Counted from the stretch's first letter, positions 1-5,655 are shown. The stretch: DNA of 5,823 nt from JABDIY01 sp041576015 (GCA_041576015.1 JBFGLT010000179.1:1-5823); one strand, 5' to 3'. Notes: generated by a model from the letters alone, not told the origin. Translations and numbers: made by a program.

Positions 1-54
1 CCGACCGCTCCGCCACCACCGCAGCCGTCGACCGCTCCGCCGCCACCGCAGCAG
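1..54 (+). repeat. Two tandem 27-bp units encoding a Pro-rich linker
   Basis: Bases 1-27 and 28-54 are a tandem duplication with three mismatches (positions 1, 15 and 26 of the unit). They encode two 9-residue units, PTAPPPPQP and STAPPPPQQ, followed by PQPQQ. The array may extend upstream of the window. It lies in the flexible linker before the subunit-binding domain of the E2 protein, where length variation is usually tolerated. Confidence 0.75.
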
Positions 55-1107
55 CCGCAGCCGCAGCAGGCCAGCGGTGTAGCGACCGGAGCCGGCACCG
101 CCGGCAAGGTCCTGTCTCCGGTCGTGCGGCGTCTGATCAACAGCTACGGGATCGACGCCGATCAGATCACCGGCTCGGGCCTCGGCGGTCGGATCAGCCG
201 TGACGACGTCCAGCGGTACATCGAGGCCCACGACCTGGAGCCGGGCGGCGAGGCGACGGCCGCACCGTCGACCGCCTCGGCGGCGGCCCAGCCGACTGCA
301 CCGCCGCCACCACCACCGGCGCCGGCCCGGCCGGCCCGGGCGGCCGCACCGGTGGCACGCACCGTCGAGGCACCGGTGGTCGAGGCCGGCCAGCGGGACA
401 CGGTCGTGCCGATGTCCAACATCCGGCTCCGGACCGGCGAGCACATGATCATGAGCAAGGCGGTCGCCCCCCACACGCTGACCGCCATCGAGGTCGACTA
501 CGAAAACGTCGAGACCGTGCGCAAGGCCAGCGGAGCAGCCTTCAAGAGCGACGAAGGATTCAGCCTCACCTACCTGCCGTTCATCTCCCGAGCGGTCATC
601 GATGCCCTGAGGGAGTACCCGCATCTCAATGCGTCGGTCGGCGATCGCGAACTGGTCGTCCACGGCGAGGTCAACCTCGGCATCGCCGTCGATCTCGACT
701 TCCAGGGACTGTTGGCCCCGGTGGTCGGCGGTGCCGACGGCAAGCGAATGCGCGCCATCGCGAGGGAGATCAACGACCTCGCTCGCCGGGCCCGCTCCAA
801 GAAGCTCTCGCCTGACGATCTGGTCGGCGGCACCTTCACGTTGACCAACGCCGGGAGCTACGGCACGATGATGCAGTTCCCGATCATCAACCAGCCCCAG
901 GTGGCGATCCTGTCCACCGATGCGGTCAAACGCAAGCCCGTCGTGACCGAGGACAGCTTCGGCAACGAATCGATCGTGATCCACAGCGTCGGGGTGCTGG
1001 CGATGGCGTGGGACCACCGAGCGATCGACGGAGCCTATGCGGCGGCCTTCCTGGCCCGGGTGAAGGAGATCATCGAAACGCGGGATTGGGCCGACGAACT
1101 GGCCTAA
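1..1107 (+). CDS. 2-oxo acid dehydrogenase E2 component (dihydrolipoamide acyltransferase), 5'-truncated
   Basis: This is the core acyltransferase of a pyruvate, 2-oxoglutarate or branched-chain 2-oxo acid dehydrogenase complex. It moves the acyl group from lipoyl-lysine to CoA. The frame is open from base 1, so the N-terminal lipoyl domain(s) lie outside the window. In window codons, 1-23 are a Pro/Gln linker, about 37-75 are the peripheral subunit-binding domain (LSPVVRRLI...GIDADQITGSGLGGRISRDDV), about 80-132 are a Pro/Ala-rich linker, and about 133-362 are the catalytic domain. Catalytic-domain landmarks are GGTFTLTNAGSYG, FPIINQPQVAIL and the active-site motif DHRAIDG, with His339 and Asp343. 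It ends at TAA 1105-1107, followed by a GC-rich hairpin. The substrate class cannot be fixed without the lipoyl domain and the E1 partners. A succinyltransferase (sucB) or a branched-chain E2 are both possible, so no symbol is given. The downstream lipB-lipA gene makes the cofactor this protein needs. Confidence 0.95.
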   Translation, partial: PTAPPPPQPSTAPPPPQQPQPQQASGVATGAGTAGKVLSPVVRRLINSYGIDADQITGSGLGGRISRDDVQRYIEAHDLEPGGEATAAPSTASAAAQPTAPPPPPPAPARPARAAAPVARTVEAPVVEAGQRDTVVPMSNIRLRTGEHMIMSKAVAPHTLTAIEVDYENVETVRKASGAAFKSDEGFSLTYLPFISRAVIDALREYPHLNASVGDRELVVHGEVNLGIAVDLDFQGLLAPVVGGADGKRMRAIAREINDLARRARSKKLSPDDLVGGTFTLTNAGSYGTMMQFPIINQPQVAILSTDAVKRKPVVTEDSFGNESIVIHSVGVLAMAWDHRAIDGAYAAAFLARVKEIIETRDWADELA

Positions 1108-1108
1108 G

Positions 1109-1134
1109 GGGCCCGGCTGCGGTTCCCGGAGCCC
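1109..1134 (+). terminator. Candidate GC-rich hairpin after the E2 gene
   Basis: An inverted repeat starts 2 nt after the E2 stop codon. The left arm GGGCCCGG (1109-1116) pairs with CCGG-A-GCCC (1126-1134), giving an 8-bp stem with one bulged A and a 9-nt loop. There is no T-tract after it, so it is not a classic intrinsic terminator. U-less hairpins of this kind are often proposed as terminators in high-GC actinobacteria. A separate promoter box for the next gene (1148-1153) fits transcription ending here. It could also be a chance stem in GC-rich DNA. Confidence 0.35.
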
Positions 1135-1147
1135 ATCAGGGGGTCGG

Positions 1148-1153
1148 TAGCCT
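1148..1153 (+). promoter_or_regulatory. -10 box TAGCCT for a leaderless lipB-lipA transcript
   Basis: TAGCCT matches the actinobacterial -10 pattern TANNNT and is followed by exactly 6 nt (GGTTTC) before the ATG at 1160. If transcription starts at the A of the ATG, the box occupies -12 to -7, the geometry known for leaderless actinobacterial genes. No purine-rich Shine-Dalgarno sequence lies before the ATG. No clear -35 hexamer is visible. The identical hexamer with identical spacing precedes the gene at 5656. Confidence 0.6.
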
Positions 1154-1159
1154 GGTTTC

Positions 1160-2857
1160 ATGCCGAGCGAACGCGCCTTGAGAGCCCGGTGGCTGGGGAC
1201 GGTGTCCTATGCCGAATCGTGGGACCTCCAGCAGCGCCTGTTCGCCGGTAGCTCCGACCACCTGCTGCTGGTCGAACACCCGCCGGTGTTCACCCGCGGC
1301 GTCCGGACCGACCCCGCCAACCTGCTCGTCGATCCCGAAACCGTCGGCGCCGAGGACTACACGGTCGATCGCGGCGGCGATGTCACCTTCCACGGACCCG
1401 GGCAGGTGGTCGGCTACCCGATCCTGACCGTGCCCGGGAAACGAGGTGGCGGCATGGCCGACACCGTCGCCTACGTCACCGGGATCGAACAGATCATCAT
1501 CGACTCGCTGCGCGAACTCGGTCTCGACGCGGATCGGTTTCCCGGGTATCCGGGGGTGTGGGTGGAACCGGGATCGGAGCGGGCCCGCAAGGTGGCCGCA
1601 ATCGGCGTGCGCTTGAGCCGGGGAAGATCCATGCACGGGTTCGCCGTGAACGTCAACACCGACCTCAAGTGGTTCGATCACATCGTGCCCTGTGGCATCG
1701 GCGAGCACGGTGTCACCTCGATGGCCGCCGAGGGCGTGGCGGCGTCGGAGTCCCACGTTGCCCGGGTGCTCGCCCGCCGTGCCGCCGAATCATTCGACCT
1801 GCCCCTCGAATGGGCCAGCGCCACCGAAGGTCGGGCCGGCGACACCGATCTGAGCCTGTTCAGCAGAGGCGCCGGCCCGGGCGAGGACGTCCGCCCAGAG
1901 CGCCGCGGCGTCTCCGAGCGATCTGGCGTCCCGGTGCGTCTGCAGCGACGTCTGGCGGCGGCGGGCGTGAGCGGCGGTCTGACCGCTTCGGCGCCCAAGC
2001 CGGATTGGATGCGGGTGAAGCTCCGGACCGGCCCCGAGTTCACCCGCCTCAAGAAGCTGAGCCGGTCCCTCGACCTGGTGACGGTCTGCGAGGAAGCCGG
2101 GTGCCCCAACATCTTCGAATGCTGGAACGAGGGCACGGCCACGTTCATGCTGCTCGGCGAGCGCTGCACGAGAGCGTGCGGCTTCTGCCTGGTCGACACC
2201 CGCAAGCCCGAGACAGTCGACCGGAACGAGCCGGAACGGATCGCAGCGGCCGTCGCCGATCTCGGTCTGGAGTTCGCCGTGCTGACGATGGTCGCCCGCG
2301 ACGATCTCCCCGACGGGGGTGCCGGGATCGTCGCCGAGACCGTGCGGGCGATCCGCGACACCAGTGCCGGCACCGGTATCGAGGTGTTGATCTCGGACCT
2401 CCAGGGTTCTGCGGCCGCTCTCACAACGGTGCTCGACGCCCGACCCGACATCGTCAACCACAACATCGAGACCGTCCTTCGTCTGCAGCGGGCGGTCCGA
2501 CCCTCGGCGTCATATGGGCGCAGTCTGGCCCTGCTCGCTCGAGCCGGAAGAGCTGGAGCGGTCACCAAGAGCGGCATGATCGTCGGGATGGGCGAATCGA
2601 TCGCCGAGGTCCGCCAGACCCTCGCCGATCTGGCGTCGATCGGCGTGGCCATCGTCACCGTCGGCCAGTACCTCCGACCGACGACGCACCATCTGCCCAT
2701 TCAGCGATGGTGGACCCCCGAGGAGTTCGAGGAACTCAAGCGGTTCGGGGAGGACGAGTTGGGAATCCCGCGCGTCGAGGCCAGCCCGCTCACGAGATCG
2801 AGTCACCACGCCGGGTCGGCTGCCGCCGGTGTCCTCGGGGCGCGCCGCTCAACGTGA
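1160..2857 (+). CDS. lipB-lipA: Fused octanoyltransferase LipB - lipoyl synthase LipA, bifunctional lipoate biosynthesis protein
   Basis: This single 565-residue frame carries both steps of de novo protein lipoylation. LipB moves octanoate from acyl-ACP to the lipoyl-domain lysine. LipA, a radical-SAM enzyme, then adds sulfur at C6 and C8. Residues 1 to about 219 are LipB, with motif RGGDVTFHGPGQ (71-82), catalytic Lys144 (in ARKVAAIGVR) and catalytic Cys178 (in VPCGIG). Residues about 220-278 are a Gly/Ala/Arg-rich linker with no recognised motif. Residues 279-565 are LipA. Its auxiliary [4Fe-4S] cysteines are 310, 315 and 321 (CX4CX5C) and its radical-SAM cysteines are 336, 340 and 343 (CX3CX2C). 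Further landmarks are RDDLPDGGA, NHNIETV, TKSGMIVGMGES, GQYLRPTTHHLP and the C-terminal RSSHHA, where most family members have RSSYHA. All key residues of both enzymes are present, so both activities are expected. No stop interrupts the frame. In-frame GTG codons at 1934 and 1967 could in principle start a separate LipA, but neither has a ribosome-binding site. The ATG at 1160 is preceded by a leaderless-type -10 box. Confidence 0.93.
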   Translation: MPSERALRARWLGTVSYAESWDLQQRLFAGSSDHLLLVEHPPVFTRGVRTDPANLLVDPETVGAEDYTVDRGGDVTFHGPGQVVGYPILTVPGKRGGGMADTVAYVTGIEQIIIDSLRELGLDADRFPGYPGVWVEPGSERARKVAAIGVRLSRGRSMHGFAVNVNTDLKWFDHIVPCGIGEHGVTSMAAEGVAASESHVARVLARRAAESFDLPLEWASATEGRAGDTDLSLFSRGAGPGEDVRPERRGVSERSGVPVRLQRRLAAAGVSGGLTASAPKPDWMRVKLRTGPEFTRLKKLSRSLDLVTVCEEAGCPNIFECWNEGTATFMLLGERCTRACGFCLVDTRKPETVDRNEPERIAAAVADLGLEFAVLTMVARDDLPDGGAGIVAETVRAIRDTSAGTGIEVLISDLQGSAAALTTVLDARPDIVNHNIETVLRLQRAVRPSASYGRSLALLARAGRAGAVTKSGMIVGMGESIAEVRQTLADLASIGVAIVTVGQYLRPTTHHLPIQRWWTPEEFEELKRFGEDELGIPRVEASPLTRSSHHAGSAAAGVLGARRST

Positions 2858-2861
2858 CGTA

Positions 2862-3101
2862 TCAGCTGCGAGGATTGCGCCAGTTGAACCAGATGGCAGC
2901 GGCGAGCAACCACAGCAGGTGTATCCAGAGCAGCGGGGTCCGCCGACCGATCAGCCAGCCTATGGCAGCCACCGACACTCCGATCTGGTGCCCGGTGAGA
3001 GCCAGGCGGTTGCCGGTGCGGACGACCTTGGGGAGCTGGGTGGCGATCGGGATCGCCAGTCCGTACCCGACGACCACCAGGAGCAGAGCGACCGGGTTCA
3101 C
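2862..3101 (-). CDS. Small predicted three-helix membrane protein, unknown function
   Basis: This is a 79-residue, strongly hydrophobic protein that I do not recognise. Predicted membrane segments lie at about residues 3-22 (ALLLVVVGYGLAIPIA), 34-52 (ALTGHQIGVSVAAIGWLIG) and 56-73 (PLLWIHLLWLLAAAIWF). They are joined by a basic loop around 25-32 and a short RR turn at 53-54. The C-terminus is short and polar (WRNPRS). I chose the GTG at 3101 because a -10-like TACCCT ends 6 nt before it, matching other starts in this window. An upstream in-frame GTG at 3122 would add seven residues (MRRYPRF) and is the alternative. The reading frame overlaps an open frame on the + strand, but the clean alternation of hydrophobic segments and high G/C at third positions favour this strand. 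Its stop is 4 bp from that of lipB-lipA, tail-to-tail. Confidence 0.7.
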   Translation of the reverse strand: MNPVALLLVVVGYGLAIPIATQLPKVVRTGNRLALTGHQIGVSVAAIGWLIGRRTPLLWIHLLWLLAAAIWFNWRNPRS

Positions 3102-3107
3102 GAACCG

Positions 3108-3113
3108 AGGGTA
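3108..3113 (-). promoter_or_regulatory. -10 box TACCCT for the small membrane protein
   Basis: On the minus strand TACCCT (TANNNT) is followed by CGGTTC and then GTG at 3101. The 6-nt spacer is the same as at lipB-lipA and at the gene at 5656. It supports a leaderless start at 3101 rather than the upstream GTG at 3122, since the box would otherwise sit inside the coding region. No convincing -35 is seen; a TTGCGA at 3133-3128 lies only 14 nt upstream. Confidence 0.45.
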
Positions 3114-3195
3114 GCGCCGCACCCGAATCGCAACGCCGCCGGCCGGCCAGCGGATTTCTGGGCTCGACTGCTAGGTCCGGTGGCCGCCGAAACCC

Positions 3196-3201
3196 TACGG
3201 T
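3196..3201 (+). promoter_or_regulatory. Possible -10 box (TACGGT) for the MaoC-like gene
   Basis: TACGGT fits TANNNT and lies 44 nt upstream of the ATG at 3246. It would give a 5' leader of roughly 38 nt that includes the Shine-Dalgarno site at 3231. No matching -35 is evident at normal spacing. The region 3102-3245 is the shared upstream region of two divergent genes, and other promoter positions are possible. Confidence 0.35.
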
Positions 3202-3230
3202 GTGAGTCGCCCGAGGGTCGGGTTCCAACC

Positions 3231-3236
3231 AGGAGG
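3231..3236 (+). promoter_or_regulatory. Strong Shine-Dalgarno site deciding the MaoC start
   Basis: AGGAGG lies 9 nt before the ATG at 3246, within AGGAGGAGACACACAATG. It identifies 3246 as the true start of a reading frame that stays open about 420 bp further upstream. It is the only canonical Shine-Dalgarno sequence before a gene in this window. Confidence 0.85.
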
Positions 3237-3245
3237 AGACACACA

Positions 3246-3719
3246 ATGAGCGAGAATGCAGAACGGGTGGCCGCCGCACTCCGGGAGCGGATCGGACAAG
3301 AACCCGTCGCCGGCGACTGGTTTCAGATGACCCAGGAGCGCATCGATGCCTTTGCCGATGCCACGCTCGACCACCAGTTCATCCACGTCGACCCGGAACG
3401 GGCTGCCCAGACGCCCTTCGGAGGGACGATCGCCCACGGGTTCCTCACCCTCTCGATGCTGGTCCACCTGAGCGAGAGCATCGCCGAGAACCTCCCCGAT
3501 CTGACCGGACTGCTGATGGGCGTGAACTATGGCCTGAACAAGGTCAGATTCGTCGCTCCGGTGCCGAGTTCGGCACGCATCCGGGCGACGGCGACCACGG
3601 TCGACGTCACCGTCAAGGGGAATGCGGTGGATCAGACCCGCGCCATAACCGTGGAGATCGAGGGTCAGGAGAAGCCGGCCCTGGTGGCCGAATGGATCGG
3701 CCGGATGGTGTTCGCCTGA
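3246..3719 (+). CDS. MaoC-like (R)-specific enoyl-thioester hydratase/dehydratase, Rv0130 type
   Basis: This 157-residue single hot-dog protein is predicted to hydrate trans-2-enoyl thioesters, or dehydrate (R)-3-hydroxyacyl thioesters, in the cytoplasm. The hydratase-2 signature is ATLDHQFIHVDPERA with Asp42 and His47 as the likely catalytic pair. It is followed by FGGTIAHGFLTLSML (58-72) and the typical NYGLNKVRF block (94-102). From memory this layout and wording match mycobacterial Rv0130 (named HtdZ), including Gln in DHQ where many MaoC proteins have Asn. Full length is normal for the family, and such proteins act as dimers. The start is set by AGGAGG 9 nt upstream. The frame extends further upstream without a stop, but that part is non-coding sequence opposite the small membrane protein gene. 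Whether it serves fatty-acid oxidation, polyester or lipid metabolism cannot be told from context. Its stop codon directly abuts that of the convergent gene. Confidence 0.93.
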   Translation: MSENAERVAAALRERIGQEPVAGDWFQMTQERIDAFADATLDHQFIHVDPERAAQTPFGGTIAHGFLTLSMLVHLSESIAENLPDLTGLLMGVNYGLNKVRFVAPVPSSARIRATATTVDVTVKGNAVDQTRAITVEIEGQEKPALVAEWIGRMVFA

Positions 3720-4451
3720 TCAGACCGTCGAGGGCTCGACCCGGAGCCGGGGACGGATTGCGACCGGCGACAGGGAGCCGAGTTCGGCGATGCGGTCGGC
3801 CAGATGTGTCCTGATGTCGGCGTGACCGAGTTCGAACGCCGAGAGCAGACGATCGGTGTGAGCCCACGGGGTCTCGTCCACCAGGGCGACCTGGGCCTGC
3901 CCGATGATGATGTCCGCCTCGGCCGTCGAGCGGAACAGCAGGAGCGGTGCCTGGCGGCGCCAAGCCGCCCGGCGGAGCTGCGTCGACCACCTGTGCGCGA
4001 GGGAGTGGATGCCGTCGGTGCTGGCCGCACAGTCCTCCAGACGGGCCAACTCGTCCTCGATGATGGTCCGCACCTGGGCGGCCGACACTTGCGTGGCCCC
4101 GGTTCGGTTGATGATGCGGATCGATTCGGTGAAGCGATCGATCGCCTCGTCGACGTTGTCCAGCTCGTCGTCGATTGCCGAGATGGACGTGGAGACGAGA
4201 AGCGATGCCATCGGCTCGGCCGTGATCTCCCAGTACTCCGACGGACTCGGGGCGGTGCCGTCGTCACGCATCCGGCGGAGCTCGCGGTGGGTGCGTTTGA
4301 GGTCGGCGGACCGCAGGTCGTGGGCCTCGGCGATGACCCGAAGGCGGCTCCGTAGCCGCCGGGCGGAGACGTCGATCCGCTGGCGCAGCCGGTCGGTGGC
4401 GGCCGTCAGCTCGGGGAGCGACGATGTGGTGGCAGAGGCCGGGATCGTCAT
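3720..4451 (-). CDS. Hypothetical helix-rich soluble protein, family not recognised
   Basis: This 243-residue protein has no motif I can name. It has no signal peptide or membrane segment. Residues 12-63 are strongly basic and heptad-like (RLRQRIDVSARRLRSRLRVIAEAHDL), which suggests a helical or coiled-coil N-terminal region. A Pro/Ser break follows at 65-71, then SEYWEITAEPM. Residues about 83-115 form an acidic helix (SAIDDELDNVDEAIDRFTESI) and about 120-225 are further predicted helices (IIEDELARLEDCAAS, ALVDETPWAHTDRLLSAFEL). The ATG at 4451 is the first possible start after an in-frame stop and has no Shine-Dalgarno site. GATGGT at -12 to -7 is a poor match to the leaderless -10 pattern. 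The overlapping + strand frames are Arg/Asp-rich shadows. The gene is divergent from the M24 peptidase gene (57 bp between starts) and convergent with the MaoC gene. Confidence 0.82.
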   Translation of the reverse strand: MTIPASATTSSLPELTAATDRLRQRIDVSARRLRSRLRVIAEAHDLRSADLKRTHRELRRMRDDGTAPSPSEYWEITAEPMASLLVSTSISAIDDELDNVDEAIDRFTESIRIINRTGATQVSAAQVRTIIEDELARLEDCAASTDGIHSLAHRWSTQLRRAAWRRQAPLLLFRSTAEADIIIGQAQVALVDETPWAHTDRLLSAFELGHADIRTHLADRIAELGSLSPVAIRPRLRVEPSTV

Positions 4452-4465
4452 ACTCAGACCATCGG

Positions 4466-4497
4466 CGGGTTCTACCCGAACTCAAGCCCAACGGGTA
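4466..4497. promoter_or_regulatory. Cluster of CGGGT/ACCCG half-sites between divergent genes
   Basis: The 57-bp gap between the divergent genes at 4451 (-) and 4509 (+) holds CGGGT (4466-4470), TACCCG (4473-4478) and CGGGTA (4492-4497). The first two make a 5-bp inverted repeat around TCT. The last two make a perfect 6-bp inverted repeat with a 13-nt spacer, and the final copy overlaps the putative -10 box at 4496. This could be an operator serving one or both genes. Short GC-rich repeats also arise by chance in such DNA. Confidence 0.3.
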
Positions 4498-4501
4498 CTG
4501 T
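4496..4501 (+). promoter_or_regulatory. -10 box TACTGT for the M24 peptidase gene
   Basis: TACTGT (TANNNT) ends 7 nt before the GTG at 4509, close to the geometry seen at the other leaderless-type starts in this window. There is no Shine-Dalgarno sequence. An ATG at 4507 is out of frame and stops after six codons. Confidence 0.45.
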
Positions 4502-4508
4502 CGCCCAT

Positions 4509-5624
4509 GTGTTTACCGAACGCATGAAGCGGACGCGCCAGTCGATGCGCGATCAGGGGGTCGATGTCCTGCTCCTGTCGGTCGGGCCGGACCTTCCGTG
4601 GCTCGCCGGATTCGAGGCGATGGCCCTCGAACGGCTCACGATGCTGGTCCTCGCAGCCGACGGTCCGGCGCAGCTCGTGATCCCTGCGTTCGAGGCCGAA
4701 CGCGTGCACGACCTGGAAGGTCTGCTCGAGCTCATCACCTGGGGGGAGACCGACGACCCGGTGGCCCTGGTTCGGGAGGCGGTTGGTGGAGCCGGCACGG
4801 GCCGACTCGCCATCGGCGACCACACCTGGAGCCGCTTCCTGGTCGCCCTCCAGCACGAGTTGCCGAACGCCCGCTGGACCACTGCAGCGACGGTGGTCGG
4901 GCCCCTCCGGGCCACCAAGGACGCCGGTGAGGTCGAGGCCCTCACTCGCGCCGGAGCCGGCGTCGATGCCGTCGCAGCCGCCCTCCAAGCGGGCGACATC
5001 CCTCTCGTCGGGCGGACCGAGCTGGCGATCGCCGCTGACATCAGGGCGGGGATCGTCGATAACGGTCACGCCCGGGTGAACTTCTGTATCGTGGCATCGG
5101 GCCCCAACTCGGCCAGTCCCCATCACGACACGGGGACCCGGGTCGTCCAGCGAGGTGAGCCGGTGCTCTTCGACTTCGGCGGTACCACCGCCGAACCCGA
5201 CGGCCGGCCCGGGTATTGCAGTGACACCACCAGGATGGTGTTCACCGGCGAACCGCCTGCGGAGTATGCCGGCGCCTATGCAACCCTCGCCGCCGCTCAG
5301 GAGGCGGGCTTCCAGGCGGCTCGGGTCGGCACGCCGGCCGAACAGGTCGACGCGGCGGCCCGCTCGGTTCTCGACAATGCCGGTCTCGGGCAGTACTTCT
5401 CGCACCGACTCGGCCACGGCATCGGCGTGGAGGCGCACGAGGACCCGTACCTGGTGGGCGGCAACACGACGCCTCTCGAACACGGCAACGCCTTCTCGGT
5501 CGAGCCGGGGTTCTACATCAGCGGCCGCTGGGGCGCTCGCATCGAGGACATCGTGCTAGCGACCGACGACGGACCGGTGCGGCTCAACAACTCGAGCCAC
5601 CGGCTGGCTGTCGTCGAAGTCTGA
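4509..5624 (+). CDS. M24-family metallopeptidase (Xaa-Pro aminopeptidase/dipeptidase type)
   Basis: This 371-residue cytoplasmic peptidase has a pita-bread fold and likely cleaves N-terminal residues next to proline using two metal ions. Residues 1 to about 130 form the N-terminal creatinase-like domain (DVLLLSVGPDLPWLAGFE). From about 131 on is the catalytic domain, beginning with the usual RATKDAGEVEALTRAG. All five metal ligands are present: Asp222 (VLFDFGG), Asp239 (CSDTTRMVF), His303 (GHGIGVEAHEDPY), Glu332 (FSVEPGFY) and Glu346 (ARIEDIV). His206 in SASPHHDTG is the additional conserved histidine. Length is normal for PepQ/PepP-like proteins. I chose the GTG at 4509 because a -10-like TACTGT ends 7 nt upstream. 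ATG at 4524 (residue 6) is the alternative. Sequence alone does not separate dipeptidase from aminopeptidase, so no symbol is given. Confidence 0.93.
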   Translation: MFTERMKRTRQSMRDQGVDVLLLSVGPDLPWLAGFEAMALERLTMLVLAADGPAQLVIPAFEAERVHDLEGLLELITWGETDDPVALVREAVGGAGTGRLAIGDHTWSRFLVALQHELPNARWTTAATVVGPLRATKDAGEVEALTRAGAGVDAVAAALQAGDIPLVGRTELAIAADIRAGIVDNGHARVNFCIVASGPNSASPHHDTGTRVVQRGEPVLFDFGGTTAEPDGRPGYCSDTTRMVFTGEPPAEYAGAYATLAAAQEAGFQAARVGTPAEQVDAAARSVLDNAGLGQYFSHRLGHGIGVEAHEDPYLVGGNTTPLEHGNAFSVEPGFYISGRWGARIEDIVLATDDGPVRLNNSSHRLAVVEV

Positions 5625-5643
5625 GGGCGATCCCGGCCTCCAC

Positions 5644-5649
5644 TAGCCT
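5644..5649 (+). promoter_or_regulatory. -10 box TAGCCT for the gene at 5656
   Basis: TAGCCT is followed by GCCCGA (6 nt) and then GTG at 5656. Hexamer and spacing are identical to those at lipB-lipA (1148-1153). There is no Shine-Dalgarno sequence in the 31-bp gap after the peptidase gene, so this box helps decide the start. Confidence 0.55.
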
Positions 5650-5655
5650 GCCCGA

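Noticed and set aside
1858..1970. Frameshift or two separate genes at the LipB/LipA junction
   Set aside because: One frame runs through without a stop, and no internal start with a ribosome-binding site is seen. I still list read verification as a check.
1678..2700. 340-residue open frame on the - strand opposite lipA
   Set aside because: It is Arg/Ser/Thr-rich low-complexity sequence, as expected antisense to high-GC coding DNA. No start signal or domain is seen.
1558..3114. 518-residue open frame on the + strand overlapping lipB-lipA in another frame
   Set aside because: It is extremely Arg/Gly/Pro-rich with no motif. It is a frame shadow of the lipB-lipA gene, whose catalytic motifs are intact.
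2829..3245. 139-codon N-terminal extension of the MaoC frame
   Set aside because: It starts inside lipA and lies opposite the membrane protein gene. The strong Shine-Dalgarno site and family length put the start at 3246.
3804..4527. Two overlapping + strand frames (183 and 207 residues) opposite the 243-residue gene
   Set aside because: Their composition is skewed (Arg/Asp/Ser) without motifs. The minus-strand frame has better codon use and a tidy start and stop.
4482..5483. 333-residue minus-strand frame opposite the M24 peptidase
   Set aside because: It is a shadow frame. The + strand has all five M24 metal ligands in order.
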